Of a stretch of 64,000 bases of DNA, positions 16,558 to 24,905 are shown piece by piece. Origin of the DNA: a bacterium (lineage in GTDB: Bacteria > Patescibacteriota > Saccharimonadia > Saccharimonadales > UBA4665). Under the pieces are notes generated by a model. That model worked only from the letters and a program-made list of their open reading frames with translations, was not told where the DNA came from and made no database searches. Position 1 is the stretch's first letter. Each line of letters opens with the position of its first letter. The position numbers were made by a program, and so were the translations under genes. The stretch spans positions 1 through 64,000 of the forward strand of contig JAJZMC010000010.1 of assembly GCA_021803105.1 (NCBI GenBank). The letters are read 5' to 3'.

Positions 16558-16756
16558 AAAGGCATAGTTTTTAACTGAAGCGACTATCAATCGTTAGCCC
16601 TGAGAAGAAAGGGAAATTAGTTTCCTAATTAGAACTCAAGCGGGACGCCCGTTATAGCCATTAATTAAGTGCCGAAATATTTTCGGAAATCGGATGGTAC
16701 CTCCATTAATAAAATGGATCCGATATTTTACCTAATAATTAATAGGAGCATTTAAA
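16558..16756 (+). promoter_or_regulatory. T-box riboswitch of ileS, translational type
   Basis: The leader has a stem I region with a candidate Ile specifier ATC at 16586-16588 and the T-box core TGGTACC at 16695-16701, which would pair with the 3' end of uncharged tRNA-Ile. The antisequestrator forms from TCGGAT (16690-16695) with ATCCGA (16718-16723) and an inner CCATT/AATGG hairpin. In the other state CTCC plus ATTAAT (16701-16710) pair with ATTAAT plus GGAG (16738-16748), hiding the Shine-Dalgarno AGGAG (16744-16748). There is no terminator, so control is at translation start, as in actinobacterial ileS T-boxes. Hairpins at CGGG/CCCG (about 16641-16651) and CCGAAA/TTCGG (about 16672-16686) lie between. 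Confidence 0.9.
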
Positions 16757-19648
16757 ATGGCGGACAATAAAAAACATTTTTTTGCGGAAATTGAAGAAAA
16801 GATCTTAGAAACTTGGTCCAAAGAAAAAACATTTCATCAAAGTTTAGTCAATAGAGCTAAAGCTCCAGAATTTACTTTTTATGATGGCCCACCATTTGCT
16901 AATGGTTTACCTCATTATGGGCACGTCGTTCAAACAACAATTAAAGATGCCATCACCAGATACAAAAGTATGCAAGGCTTTTTAGTACGAAGAAGAGTTG
17001 GCTGGGATACTCATGGACTACCAATTGAATATGCTATTGAAAAGGAACATAATTTTAAAGGTAAACAAGATATTGTTGATTATGGAATTGAAAAATTTAA
17101 TCAAGAATGCCAAGATTCAGTTTTTAAATATAAAAACATCTGGGAAGAAATGTTTAAACGACTCGGTAGATGGTCTGATTTTTCAAAAACTTATACTACA
17201 ATGGATCAAACTTACATTGAAAGTGTTTGGTGGGTATTTAAAACAATTTATGATAAAGGTCTAATTTATAAAGATTTTCGTTCCTCGCCTTATTGTCCGA
17301 GATGCGCTACACCTTTATCTAATTTTGAATTAAATCAAGGTTATCAAGATAATATTTCTGATCCAAGTCTATATGTTAAATTTAAGCTTACTGATCAAAA
17401 CGCTTACTTACTAGGCTGGACAACCACTCCTTGGAGTTTACCGGGTAATGCTGCAATTGCTGTTAATTCGAACGCATGGTACGTTTATGTTAATTTAGTT
17501 AACGACAATAACGACTTAGAGACATTAATAGTCGCTAAAAATAGATTGTCGTGTCTTGATAACAACAATTATACGATTATTAAAGAAATCCAAGGGAAAG
17601 ATTTAGTTGGATTAACTTACCATCCAGTTTTTAAAATAACCAACCTGGAAACAAATGAAAACTACTCTAACTTATACAAAGTATGGCCAGCAGATTTTGT
17701 GAGTATTGACGATGGTTCAGGTGTGCTACATGTTGCTCCAGCCTTCGGTGAAGACGACTTAAAACTTAGTAAAGAAAAAAACATACCAGTACTTATAACG
17801 GTTGATGAATTTGGTAAAATAAAATCAGACCTCAACTTACCAACCGAAATTGCCGGTAAATTTTTTAAAACAGCTGATAGTAAAATTATTGAATACTTAA
17901 CTAAAAAGGGCAGTGTATTTTCAGCTGAAACTATTTCACATACTTATCCTTTTTGTTGGCGTTGTGATACACCACTTCTATACTACGCCACAGACTCATG
18001 GTTAGTTAAAGTAACCGACCTAATAAAGCCATTAACAAACAATAATCAATCAATCAATTGGATACCAAAACACATAAAGGACGGACGATTCGGAAATTGG
18101 CTTAGCAATGCTCGTGATTGGTCTATATCTCGGAATCGATTTTGGGGTGCACCACTGCCTATTTGGATAACTGACGATGGTGAAATTACCATAATTGGTA
18201 GCATAAAAGAACTTAAAAAAAGAGCAATAAATCCTAGTTTAGTTAATAACTTGCATAGACCATACATTGATAAAATTGAAATTAAAACCGATTCCGGTAA
18301 AATAGCAAAAAGAATAGATGAAGTTTTTGATTGTTGGTTTGAATCTGGTTCAATGCCTTATGGACAAAATCATTATCCATTTGAAAACGAACAAAATTGG
18401 TCAAATATTTTTCCAGCTGATTTCATTGCTGAGGCAATTGATCAAACTCGAGGATGGTTTTATACTCTTCATGTTTTATCAACCGCTTTATTTAACCAAC
18501 CTGCTTTTAAAAATGTTATCTGTAGTGGTTGGGTAACAGCCGCTGATGGTGAAAAACTATCGAAAAGAAAGAAAAATTACGCCCCAATGGATCAAACCTT
18601 TGATCAATTTGGTGTTGATACGCTACGTTTTTTTATGGCCAATAGCCCTATTGTAAACGGTGAAGATGTTCGTTTTTCATCTGATTTACTAAAAGAAGTT
18701 CAGCGTAAAATTTTTATGACACTAAATAACAGTTTTAATTTTTACAAATTATATGCTGATATTGATAATTTTACTGTCACTAATCCGCTAACTGAACCGT
18801 TATCAACTAATCTATTAGACCAGTGGATAATAGCTAGATTAAACCAAACCATTAAAACTGTTACTATTTCAATGGATGATTATAGACTAGATAAGGCAAC
18901 CAAACCAATTGCAACCTTACTGGATGATTTAAGTAATTGGTATATTAGAAGATCACGTCGTCGCTTCTGGAAAACAGAAGATACTATAGATAAAACACAA
19001 GCCTATCAAACACTTCATTTTACGCTACTACGTATCTGTCAACTATTATCACCTTTTTCTCCATTTTTAACAGATCATATTTGGCGAGAATTAACTAAAG
19101 ACTCATCTCTACCATCATCAGTACATCTAAGCGATTGGCCAAAACCAAACAAAATTAACCAAGAAATTATTAAAAACATGGAGCAAGCTAGGCAATATAT
19201 TAATCTTGGTTTAGCCCTTAGAGCTAATTTTAAAATTAAAGTTAGACAACCACTTACTCAAGCCACAACACCAAAATTACCCGATATCTACAAAGATATC
19301 ATCGCTGACGAATTAAACGTTAAAACAGTTTCATGGAGTGATGAAGTTTCGATTGATCATAAATTAACTACCAAACTATTAGAAGAAGGTCATGCTAGAG
19401 AAATAATTAGACATATTCAAAGTGCTCGAAAACAAGCCAAGTTTGATGTTGATGATCGTATTAAATTACTACTTGAAACCAGCTATCAAACTCTTAAATC
19501 AACTATTAAAAACCAAGAAAACCTAATTTTTACTGAAACACTAGCCACCGCTAAATTGGAAAACTTGGACCAAGCCGAATTCCAAATTAATGTTTTAATT
19601 GATAAAATAAATCTAACAATCGGTTTATCGCGTAATCACAACTCTTAA
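16757..19648 (+). CDS. ileS: Isoleucyl-tRNA synthetase
   Basis: A class I synthetase of 963 residues that charges tRNA-Ile. The HIGH motif is HYGH in PFANGLPHYGHVV (about 45-57) and KMSKS is KLSKR (about 599-603). The CP1 editing domain (about 190-400) includes WTTTPWSLPGN and the DDGSGVLHVAPAFGEDD segment. Two Cys pairs (CPRCATP near 180 and CWRCDTP near 400) flank the editing insertion. The anticodon-binding helices follow. Length and motifs fit the archaeal/eukaryote-like ileS type. Translation is governed by the T-box leader. Confidence 0.98.
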   Translation: MADNKKHFFAEIEEKILETWSKEKTFHQSLVNRAKAPEFTFYDGPPFANGLPHYGHVVQTTIKDAITRYKSMQGFLVRRRVGWDTHGLPIEYAIEKEHNFKGKQDIVDYGIEKFNQECQDSVFKYKNIWEEMFKRLGRWSDFSKTYTTMDQTYIESVWWVFKTIYDKGLIYKDFRSSPYCPRCATPLSNFELNQGYQDNISDPSLYVKFKLTDQNAYLLGWTTTPWSLPGNAAIAVNSNAWYVYVNLVNDNNDLETLIVAKNRLSCLDNNNYTIIKEIQGKDLVGLTYHPVFKITNLETNENYSNLYKVWPADFVSIDDGSGVLHVAPAFGEDDLKLSKEKNIPVLITVDEFGKIKSDLNLPTEIAGKFFKTADSKIIEYLTKKGSVFSAETISHTYPFCWRCDTPLLYYATDSWLVKVTDLIKPLTNNNQSINWIPKHIKDGRFGNWLSNARDWSISRNRFWGAPLPIWITDDGEITIIGSIKELKKRAINPSLVNNLHRPYIDKIEIKTDSGKIAKRIDEVFDCWFESGSMPYGQNHYPFENEQNWSNIFPADFIAEAIDQTRGWFYTLHVLSTALFNQPAFKNVICSGWVTAADGEKLSKRKKNYAPMDQTFDQFGVDTLRFFMANSPIVNGEDVRFSSDLLKEVQRKIFMTLNNSFNFYKLYADIDNFTVTNPLTEPLSTNLLDQWIIARLNQTIKTVTISMDDYRLDKATKPIATLLDDLSNWYIRRSRRRFWKTEDTIDKTQAYQTLHFTLLRICQLLSPFSPFLTDHIWRELTKDSSLPSSVHLSDWPKPNKINQEIIKNMEQARQYINLGLALRANFKIKVRQPLTQATTPKLPDIYKDIIADELNVKTVSWSDEVSIDHKLTTKLLEEGHAREIIRHIQSARKQAKFDVDDRIKLLLETSYQTLKSTIKNQENLIFTETLATAKLENLDQAEFQINVLIDKINLTIGLSRNHNS

Positions 19649-19680
19649 CAACTCATTTAGATTACAGTCCACAAATGAAA

Positions 19681-19775
19681 AAGCCGCTGATACATATTTA
19701 CCCTGAAGAGGAAAGAGAATCAAATAATCGATTCATTTATCCATCAATTCAGGTAAATATGTAATCAAGCGGCTT
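19681..19775 (-). terminator. Long nested hairpin, terminator of the leftward gene
   Basis: AAGCCGCT with the following ATACATATTTACC (19681-19702) pairs with GGTAAATATGTA and AGCGGCTT (19752-19775), giving a stem of more than 20 bp. Inside it lies a smaller GAATC/GATTC hairpin. Read leftward, the stem ends in a T tract (TTTTT beside 19679-19682), so it terminates the gene at 19795-20553. It also separates that gene from the convergent ileS. Confidence 0.7.
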
Positions 19776-19794
19776 GGTCAGTGGAAATCAGTTA

Positions 19795-20553
19795 TTAATT
19801 GAATCTTATAAGTGAGTTGTTACCATAATCAAGTTTTTTCCATGCTGGAAACGACATATCTAATACTTTACTCGTAACACATGACTTATTAGAAGCATAC
19901 TGAGCAAATAATGCATAGTTTAAAAGCTTCTTAGTACCATTACTTACAAGATAGACAGACGTCTTAGCTGGTGAATTAGATAAATCATTAAATGGTACAG
20001 TAAGGTATATATGACAGTATCCAATCCATGACGGTATATTTAACGAATATTGACGTAAAGGACTGAAATGTATATGACCAAAAATCATATATTCATTACT
20101 CAATATCGTACCAGTCCAGGATAAATAAAATAGTGATGGTGGTGATTCCGTACCCTTTAAATGACCGTACATTGTCTGCTTTTGTAATTGTAGTGGTAAA
20201 CTTTCTAAATACTTTTGAGCATCAATATATAACTTACCTTCAATTGCAGAACTTATCACTTGTTCCTGTGTTGAATGTGATGCCGATTGACAGTCTTGAT
20301 TTAACAAGATGCAATAATTGGAACTAGTCTTTTTAAGACCACTTGAACCCGGTATAAATTGATTAGAATTCCATTTGACTAGTGCTATACTACCACCAAT
20401 ATCAGAAAAAACAATTAATACCATTAAAACTAAAGGTAAGCCTATCAAACGTCTTTTAGTCTTAACAATAAATCCAATAATAACTAACGTAATAATCGCA
20501 AGTACCGCGAATCCTACATAAGTTAACGAACTAATTGCTAAATTACTTAACAT
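19795..20553 (-). CDS. Hypothetical membrane protein with outer domain
   Basis: A 252-residue protein with two N-terminal helices (about 8-30 and 37-60) and a long outer domain of about 190 residues. The outer domain has four or more Cys residues (YCILLNQDC, WIGYCHIY, NKSC), which could form disulfides. AGGGAG upstream of the ATG is a good Shine-Dalgarno site. A strong hairpin terminator follows. No family is recognised; an exported or surface role is likely. The VKOR enzyme at 45108 could supply such disulfides. Confidence 0.6.
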   Translation of the reverse strand: MLSNLAISSLTYVGFAVLAIITLVIIGFIVKTKRRLIGLPLVLMVLIVFSDIGGSIALVKWNSNQFIPGSSGLKKTSSNYCILLNQDCQSASHSTQEQVISSAIEGKLYIDAQKYLESLPLQLQKQTMYGHLKGTESPPSLFYLSWTGTILSNEYMIFGHIHFSPLRQYSLNIPSWIGYCHIYLTVPFNDLSNSPAKTSVYLVSNGTKKLLNYALFAQYASNKSCVTSKVLDMSFPAWKKLDYGNNSLIRFN

Positions 20554-20712
20554 TTACAAAATCTCCCTTATTTTAAGAGTTTCGGTACTCAACGAATAAT
20601 TGTTAAAGATCCACCTCTACTGCATAAGCAGTATTGAACCAAAGGTAATATTATCATATTATCACGTTTTAGTCAAGGTCTATATCCCGACATTCAATCT
20701 AGGACAGTAAAC

Positions 20713-21390
20713 TTGACCGATTACATAAACTATGTTAGAATATTACATATTATGGGCTTTAGGTCATTTAAAGGATCTGAAAGAGAAAACAACTTAACGT
20801 TACCAAATGCAATTTCTATAGCTAGAGGCATAGGAGGTACTGTTTTTGGTGTATTACTAGCCACCGGACACATATCACCCGATACCGCCCTATTAAGCGT
20901 TGGTGTTCTTGGAGCATCCGATGCTGAAGGATCACTAATTACAATAACCAATAGTTTTCCACGAATACAGAATTTTTTTCGAATTTGGCCAACTCGTTTA
21001 GGAAAAAAACTTGATGTTGCCGGCGATAAAGCTTTTGTTTTAAGTACACTAATTGGTGGTGCTATCGGTGGAGAAATACCTACTTGGCAAGCAGTAGGAA
21101 TTGGCGCTACTGAATTAGCTACAGCTACAACAACGCTAGCCATAACTAAAATAACTGGTAAAGAACCCGACGTCTCTAAAATAGGTACTTTTGGAATGAT
21201 ACTACGTGCCGGGGCACTGATTACTGACCTATGTGTTACTGCCTTTAGTGGACATCCTGGATTAACTCGAGAAATCCTACAAGATGGTAGTGATATTACT
21301 GCTGCTACTGCTATAGCTTTGGGCGCACTTAGTTGTCGCACCCTAATTCACGATTATTATCCAAAAAAACCAACCCCGGAGTTAACCTAA
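20713..21390 (+). CDS. Divergent CDP-alcohol phosphotransferase-like membrane protein
   Basis: A 225-residue protein. NLTLPNAISIARGIGGTVFG is the usual first helix of the CDP-alcohol phosphatidyltransferase family. The catalytic signature D-G-x2-A-R-x8-G-x3-D-x3-D is partly kept: SDAEGSLI replaces D-G-x2-A-R, while GKKLDVAGDK keeps G-x3-D-x3-D. Activity may therefore be altered. Several further helices follow. Start is uncertain: TTG at 20713 (with AGGA upstream) or ATG at 20752. It lies 61 nt before a GT2 gene. It differs from the canonical family member at the right edge of the window. Confidence 0.7.
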   Translation: MTDYINYVRILHIMGFRSFKGSERENNLTLPNAISIARGIGGTVFGVLLATGHISPDTALLSVGVLGASDAEGSLITITNSFPRIQNFFRIWPTRLGKKLDVAGDKAFVLSTLIGGAIGGEIPTWQAVGIGATELATATTTLAITKITGKEPDVSKIGTFGMILRAGALITDLCVTAFSGHPGLTREILQDGSDITAATAIALGALSCRTLIHDYYPKKPTPELT

Positions 21391-21437
21391 CTACCTTATA
21401 TAACCATAAATTGTTTCCATGTTTAAAATAATTAATA

Positions 21438-21443
21438 TATAAT
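21438..21443 (+). promoter_or_regulatory. TATAAT box 8 nt before the GT2 start
   Basis: Perfect -10 box ending 8 nt before the ATG at 21452 with no Shine-Dalgarno site; suggests a leaderless transcript. Confidence 0.5.
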
Positions 21444-21451
21444 TAAAATCA

Positions 21452-22351
21452 ATGAAAAAGAATGGGAAATATCGATTCAGTATTGTAATTCCTAGCTATA
21501 ACGAAGAAAATTTTCTTTCATCTTGTTTAACATCTTTAAAAAACCAGGATTTCAAAGATAACTTCGAAATTATTGTAGTCGATAATAATTCAACAGATAA
21601 TACATATTTAATAGCAAATCGCATGGGCGTTAAAGTCATATCCGAAACACAACCTGGAGTATGTTTCGCCCGTCAAGCGGGCAGTGAAGTAGCTCAAGGT
21701 GAAATTATCATATCAACCGATGCCGATACTATATTTAAAAAAAACTGGCTCAGTAATATTGATAAAACTTTTAAGAAAGATCCCAACATTATAGCCGTTA
21801 GTGGACCTTGTCGTTATATTGATGGTCCATGGTGGGGTAAAAGTTATACTTACTTTCTTTTTACTGCCAATTATCTTTATTCGTTATTATTTAAACATCC
21901 TTTTTATATCAGTGCCACAAATGTAGCATTTTATAAATCATATTTTGAAGGTTATGATTTAACATCTATGCAAGGTGGAGACGAATTACATATCTTAAAT
22001 AATCTTAAAAAACACGGTAAAATTAAGTTTCTATATAACAATCCCAGCCTAACTTCAGGTAGAAGATTAAAACAAGGTTTGACTTATAACTTTTTTGTAA
22101 CATTTTTATTTTATTATCTAGGAGCATATTATTTAAATAAATTATTTAAAAGACAACTTATTGGAGCTGCGCCATCTTTTAGATTAAACAGACCTAAGAC
22201 AGTTAATCCACGATTTAGTTTAGGATTAACTACTATAATAGTAACTATTGCTATTGTAGCTACTGCCATTAGCCCTGTTCGAAATTTTATTTCCGATAAT
22301 ATAAAGGAAACTAAACTTAGAATTGACGCAATTGTTAGATCTATTTCCTAA
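21452..22351 (+). CDS. GT2-family glycosyltransferase
   Basis: A 299-residue GT-A enzyme: IVIPSYNEENFLSSCLTSL (11-29), IIVVDNNSTDNT (about 45-56), and the metal-binding STDADTIF (about 92-99). A GGDELHILNNLKKHG segment resembles the acceptor-side ED/GGD region. A hydrophobic helix near 255-275 suggests a membrane association. It probably adds a sugar to a lipid or surface glycan. It overlaps the convergent small gene by 4 bp. Confidence 0.85.
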   Translation: MKKNGKYRFSIVIPSYNEENFLSSCLTSLKNQDFKDNFEIIVVDNNSTDNTYLIANRMGVKVISETQPGVCFARQAGSEVAQGEIIISTDADTIFKKNWLSNIDKTFKKDPNIIAVSGPCRYIDGPWWGKSYTYFLFTANYLYSLLFKHPFYISATNVAFYKSYFEGYDLTSMQGGDELHILNNLKKHGKIKFLYNNPSLTSGRRLKQGLTYNFFVTFLFYYLGAYYLNKLFKRQLIGAAPSFRLNRPKTVNPRFSLGLTTIIVTIAIVATAISPVRNFISDNIKETKLRIDAIVRSIS

Positions 22352-22791
22352 TCACTTCTTGACATTGAATCAACTGCTAAAACTGGAACATGTAATAACA
22401 TTTCACTAGGTAATTGATCGAAAAAAGGTAACAAAGTAACCCTATCAAAAGATAAACATAAAGCTCTAACAACTGAAGCTCCGATAATATAACCAATCTT
22501 GACGATTGAATATGTTACGAAACTACCTTCAAATGTTAAATTATTAAAACTTTTAAGAACTACCTTTTCATTTCTATCATAAAAAACCGGTATAGCTAGC
22601 GCCCGACCGGCTCTTGTAAAATAAAGTCCATTTAACTTAGCTTCATCACAAATTTGATCTAACTCAACTAAAGTTTTCTCTTCCTTGTCAGTAATTTCTT
22701 TATTATCTACATCAACATCACCTAAATAACTTCTAGCTAAATCAGCCGGATTAACAATTATCGGACTATAAAACGAATTAATGTCTTCCAT
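22348..22791 (-). CDS. Hypothetical protein
   Basis: A 147-residue soluble protein with an acidic N-terminal half (DVDVDNKEITDKEEKTLVEL) and a hydrophobic, beta-rich second half. There is no Shine-Dalgarno site and no known motif. It sits between a GT2 gene and the ISNCY-type element. The gap 22792-22986 holds nothing recognisable. Confidence 0.5.
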   Translation of the reverse strand: MEDINSFYSPIIVNPADLARSYLGDVDVDNKEITDKEEKTLVELDQICDEAKLNGLYFTRAGRALAIPVFYDRNEKVVLKSFNNLTFEGSFVTYSIVKIGYIIGASVVRALCLSFDRVTLLPFFDQLPSEMLLHVPVLAVDSMSRSD

Positions 22792-22986
22792 TTATATTAA
22801 TTATGAATGAATTTTATTTTTTTTAAATACCTTTTAATAGAAAGTATCCAGTTATCATAACCATTATTATAAGTATAAATAATTATGTTATTAGACAGAG
22901 AAGACAAGTATCAATCATATTATTTAGCATTAATTTTTCAAGATAAATGATTTAAGAGTAAAAAAATGACAATTTATGTGAAAACT

Positions 22987-23004
22987 AAATAGAAATGTCC
23001 GGTT
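22987..23004 (+). repeat. Left terminal inverted repeat
   Basis: 18 bp, identical to the complement of 24401-24418. A second weaker copy (AAATAAAAATGTCC) follows within 10 nt. Confidence 0.9.
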
Positions 23005-23067
23005 TGTACTAAATAAAAATGTCCTATCCTTAAGTTACAAACTAACTAAAAAGATAGGACAACTTAA

Positions 23068-24391
23068 GTGAAACATATTCATGTACTAAGTTCAAAAGAA
23101 CTTGATCGAGCAACTATGTTGCAACGGATTATTAATAAAACAATAACCAAAAAGATGCTGCTAAAAGTTTAGGAATAACTGATCGACAAGTACGTCGCAT
23201 GTTAGTTAAATACCGGTCTGAGGGTACTTCTGGATTAGCTCACAAAGCTAGAGGTAATCCTAGTAATCATCAACTCCCCAAAATACTCAAAGAACACGCC
23301 CTAGAACTAGTACAAACTAAATATCCAGATTTTGGTCCAACATTTGCGGCTGAGAAACTTCAAGAATGTGATGGAATTACGCTTGATCATGAAACACTCC
23401 GTAGGCTAATGATTAAAGAAGGTATTTGGCATCATAAGAAACGTAAACCAACTCATCGTATGCGTCGAGAACGGGGAGCTTGTTATGGAGACATGGAACA
23501 ATTTGATGGATGTCATCACGATTGGTTTGAAGGTAGACTACCAAAAGGTGCATGGGCTACTCTGTTGGCTAGTAGAGATGATGCTAATAACATGGTTTAT
23601 GCCCGTTTTTAGATTATGAAGGAACAAAACCAGTTATGATCTTTTGGCGAGATTATTTTAAAATTCACGGTAAACCTATGAGTATTTATCTAGATAGACA
23701 TAGTACATATAAAGTTAATGATAAAAATGCTCTAGATGATGATGCTATGATTACTCAATTCGAACGGGCTATGAAAGAAGTTGACATTAGGGTGATACAT
23801 GCCAATAGTCCTCAAGCTAAAGGAAGAATAGAAAACTTGTTTGGCACCCTCCAAGATCGTTTAGTTAAAGAATTAAGATTAGCCAATATTAATGATGTAA
23901 AAGAAGCCAATATATTTCTCCAGGATAAATTTCTACCAGCTTTCAATACTCGATTTTCTGTAACTCCACGATCTGATATTGACATTCATCGTCCAGTCAC
24001 TACCAGGGACAATTTAATAGCTGTTTTATCTATCCAGTCAAAGCGTTATATTAATAGAGATTTCACTATTCGATTCAAGAACAACTGGTTACAGCTTACT
24101 AAAGTACAACCTACTTTAGTATTATCTAGTGACCAAGTTCTCATTGAGGAACGATTAGATAACAATCTATATTTAAGATTTAAGGGTAAATATTTAAATT
24201 ACATATTACTTAAAGAAAAACCGACTATTACTCATAAGCTACCAATAGCTTTAGCAACTGATCTATCCTTATCCAAACACAGAGTTCCTACAATACCTAG
24301 TGCTTCTCACCCATGGAGAAAGTTCACTCTATTACCATACAATATTACTAACAAATCTAACCAAAAACTACCATCCAAAAAAATAACTTAA
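23068..24391 (+). pseudogene. ISNCY-family transposase with two single-base frameshifts
   Basis: From a GTG at 23068 the product starts with a helix-turn-helix (DAAKSLGITDRQVRRMLVKY). RNase H-like core sequences follow: GDMEQFDGCHHDWFEG (first Asp), LASRDDANN (after the insertion), SIYLDRHSTYKVN (second Asp) and QAKGRIENLFGTLQDRL (Glu). This is the ISNCY order. Two one-base losses break it. One is in an A run at 23149-23153 (six A would restore the frame). The other is in a T run at 23606-23610 (six T would restore it), giving a TAG inside the catalytic core. Programmed -1 slippage at the T run is conceivable, but the first lesion makes inactivity more likely. Confidence 0.85.
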
Positions 24392-24400
24392 ATATACTAG

Positions 24401-24418
24401 AACCGGACATTTCTATTT
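24401..24418 (-). repeat. Right terminal inverted repeat
   Basis: Perfect 18-bp partner of 22987-23004, beginning 9 nt after the transposase stop. Confidence 0.9.
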
Positions 24419-24631
24419 CGCGGTGACAAATAATTATTTACTCTTTATTTACATTAAATAACCATATATAATCAAACAAGATGTCATCCTCCGGGCCCTG
24501 ATTATCTATCATTTTTAAGCTCAGTTTTTCGTTATGATAATGGTAATAGAACGGTTACTTAAATTCTATCGAAAAACTTCTCAAATAAATCCGTTCTGCA
24601 AGATAATTATAACTCGATAATCCATAGGAGC

Positions 24632-24904
24632 TTGAAAATGAATCCAATTATTACTATTGATAAAGTAGTTGACGTTATAGCTGTTTTTAAGAAAGATAAA
24701 AATAAAAAAACAAACTGTTTACCGGCTAAAATACGTTACCAGAATCAAGAAATTATTATTAAACAATTAGCTCTATATCATCCTACAAAAGCTGGTCAAA
24801 GAACAATTCACGTATTTGATGTTAGTGATGGACAAAACGATTATCGACTTGAATTTGATACCCAAAATTTAATCTGGCGTTTAATGGCTATGACAATAAA
24901 CTGA
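24632..24904 (+). CDS. Small partner protein of the Y-family polymerase
   Basis: A 90-residue beta-rich protein (AKIRYQNQEIIIKQLALYHP, IHVFDVSDGQNDYRLEFD, WRLMAM). A Shine-Dalgarno AGGAG lies 8 nt before the ATG. Its stop is 1 nt before the polymerase start, so the two are co-translated. Strand order recalls the small DUF6504-type proteins near Y-family polymerases in Actinobacteria, but that link is by pattern only. It probably works in translesion synthesis with its neighbour. An AGAACGG/CCGTTCT inverted repeat spanning about 50 nt upstream (about 24551-24597) could regulate the operon. Confidence 0.65.
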   Translation: MKMNPIITIDKVVDVIAVFKKDKNKKTNCLPAKIRYQNQEIIIKQLALYHPTKAGQRTIHVFDVSDGQNDYRLEFDTQNLIWRLMAMTIN

Positions 24905-24905
24905 T

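Larger units (their letters stand above)
22987..24418 (+). mobile_element. Complete ISNCY-type insertion sequence
   Basis: About 1.43 kb bounded by an 18-bp perfect inverted repeat, AAATAGAAATGTCCGGTT at 22987-23004 and its complement at 24401-24418. It encloses one transposase gene. No target duplication is evident in the flanks. A related copy ends at position 102 of this window. Confidence 0.9.

Noticed and set aside
20730-21341. 203-codon minus-strand frame opposite the CDP-alcohol phosphotransferase-like gene
   Set aside because: Composition is an antisense mirror of the membrane protein and no motif is present; the plus-strand gene has family signatures.
24551-24597. LexA/SOS box upstream of the polymerase operon
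   Set aside because: The AGAACGG/CCGTTCT arms are too far apart (over 30 nt) for a LexA site and do not fit CGAAC-N4-GTTCG.
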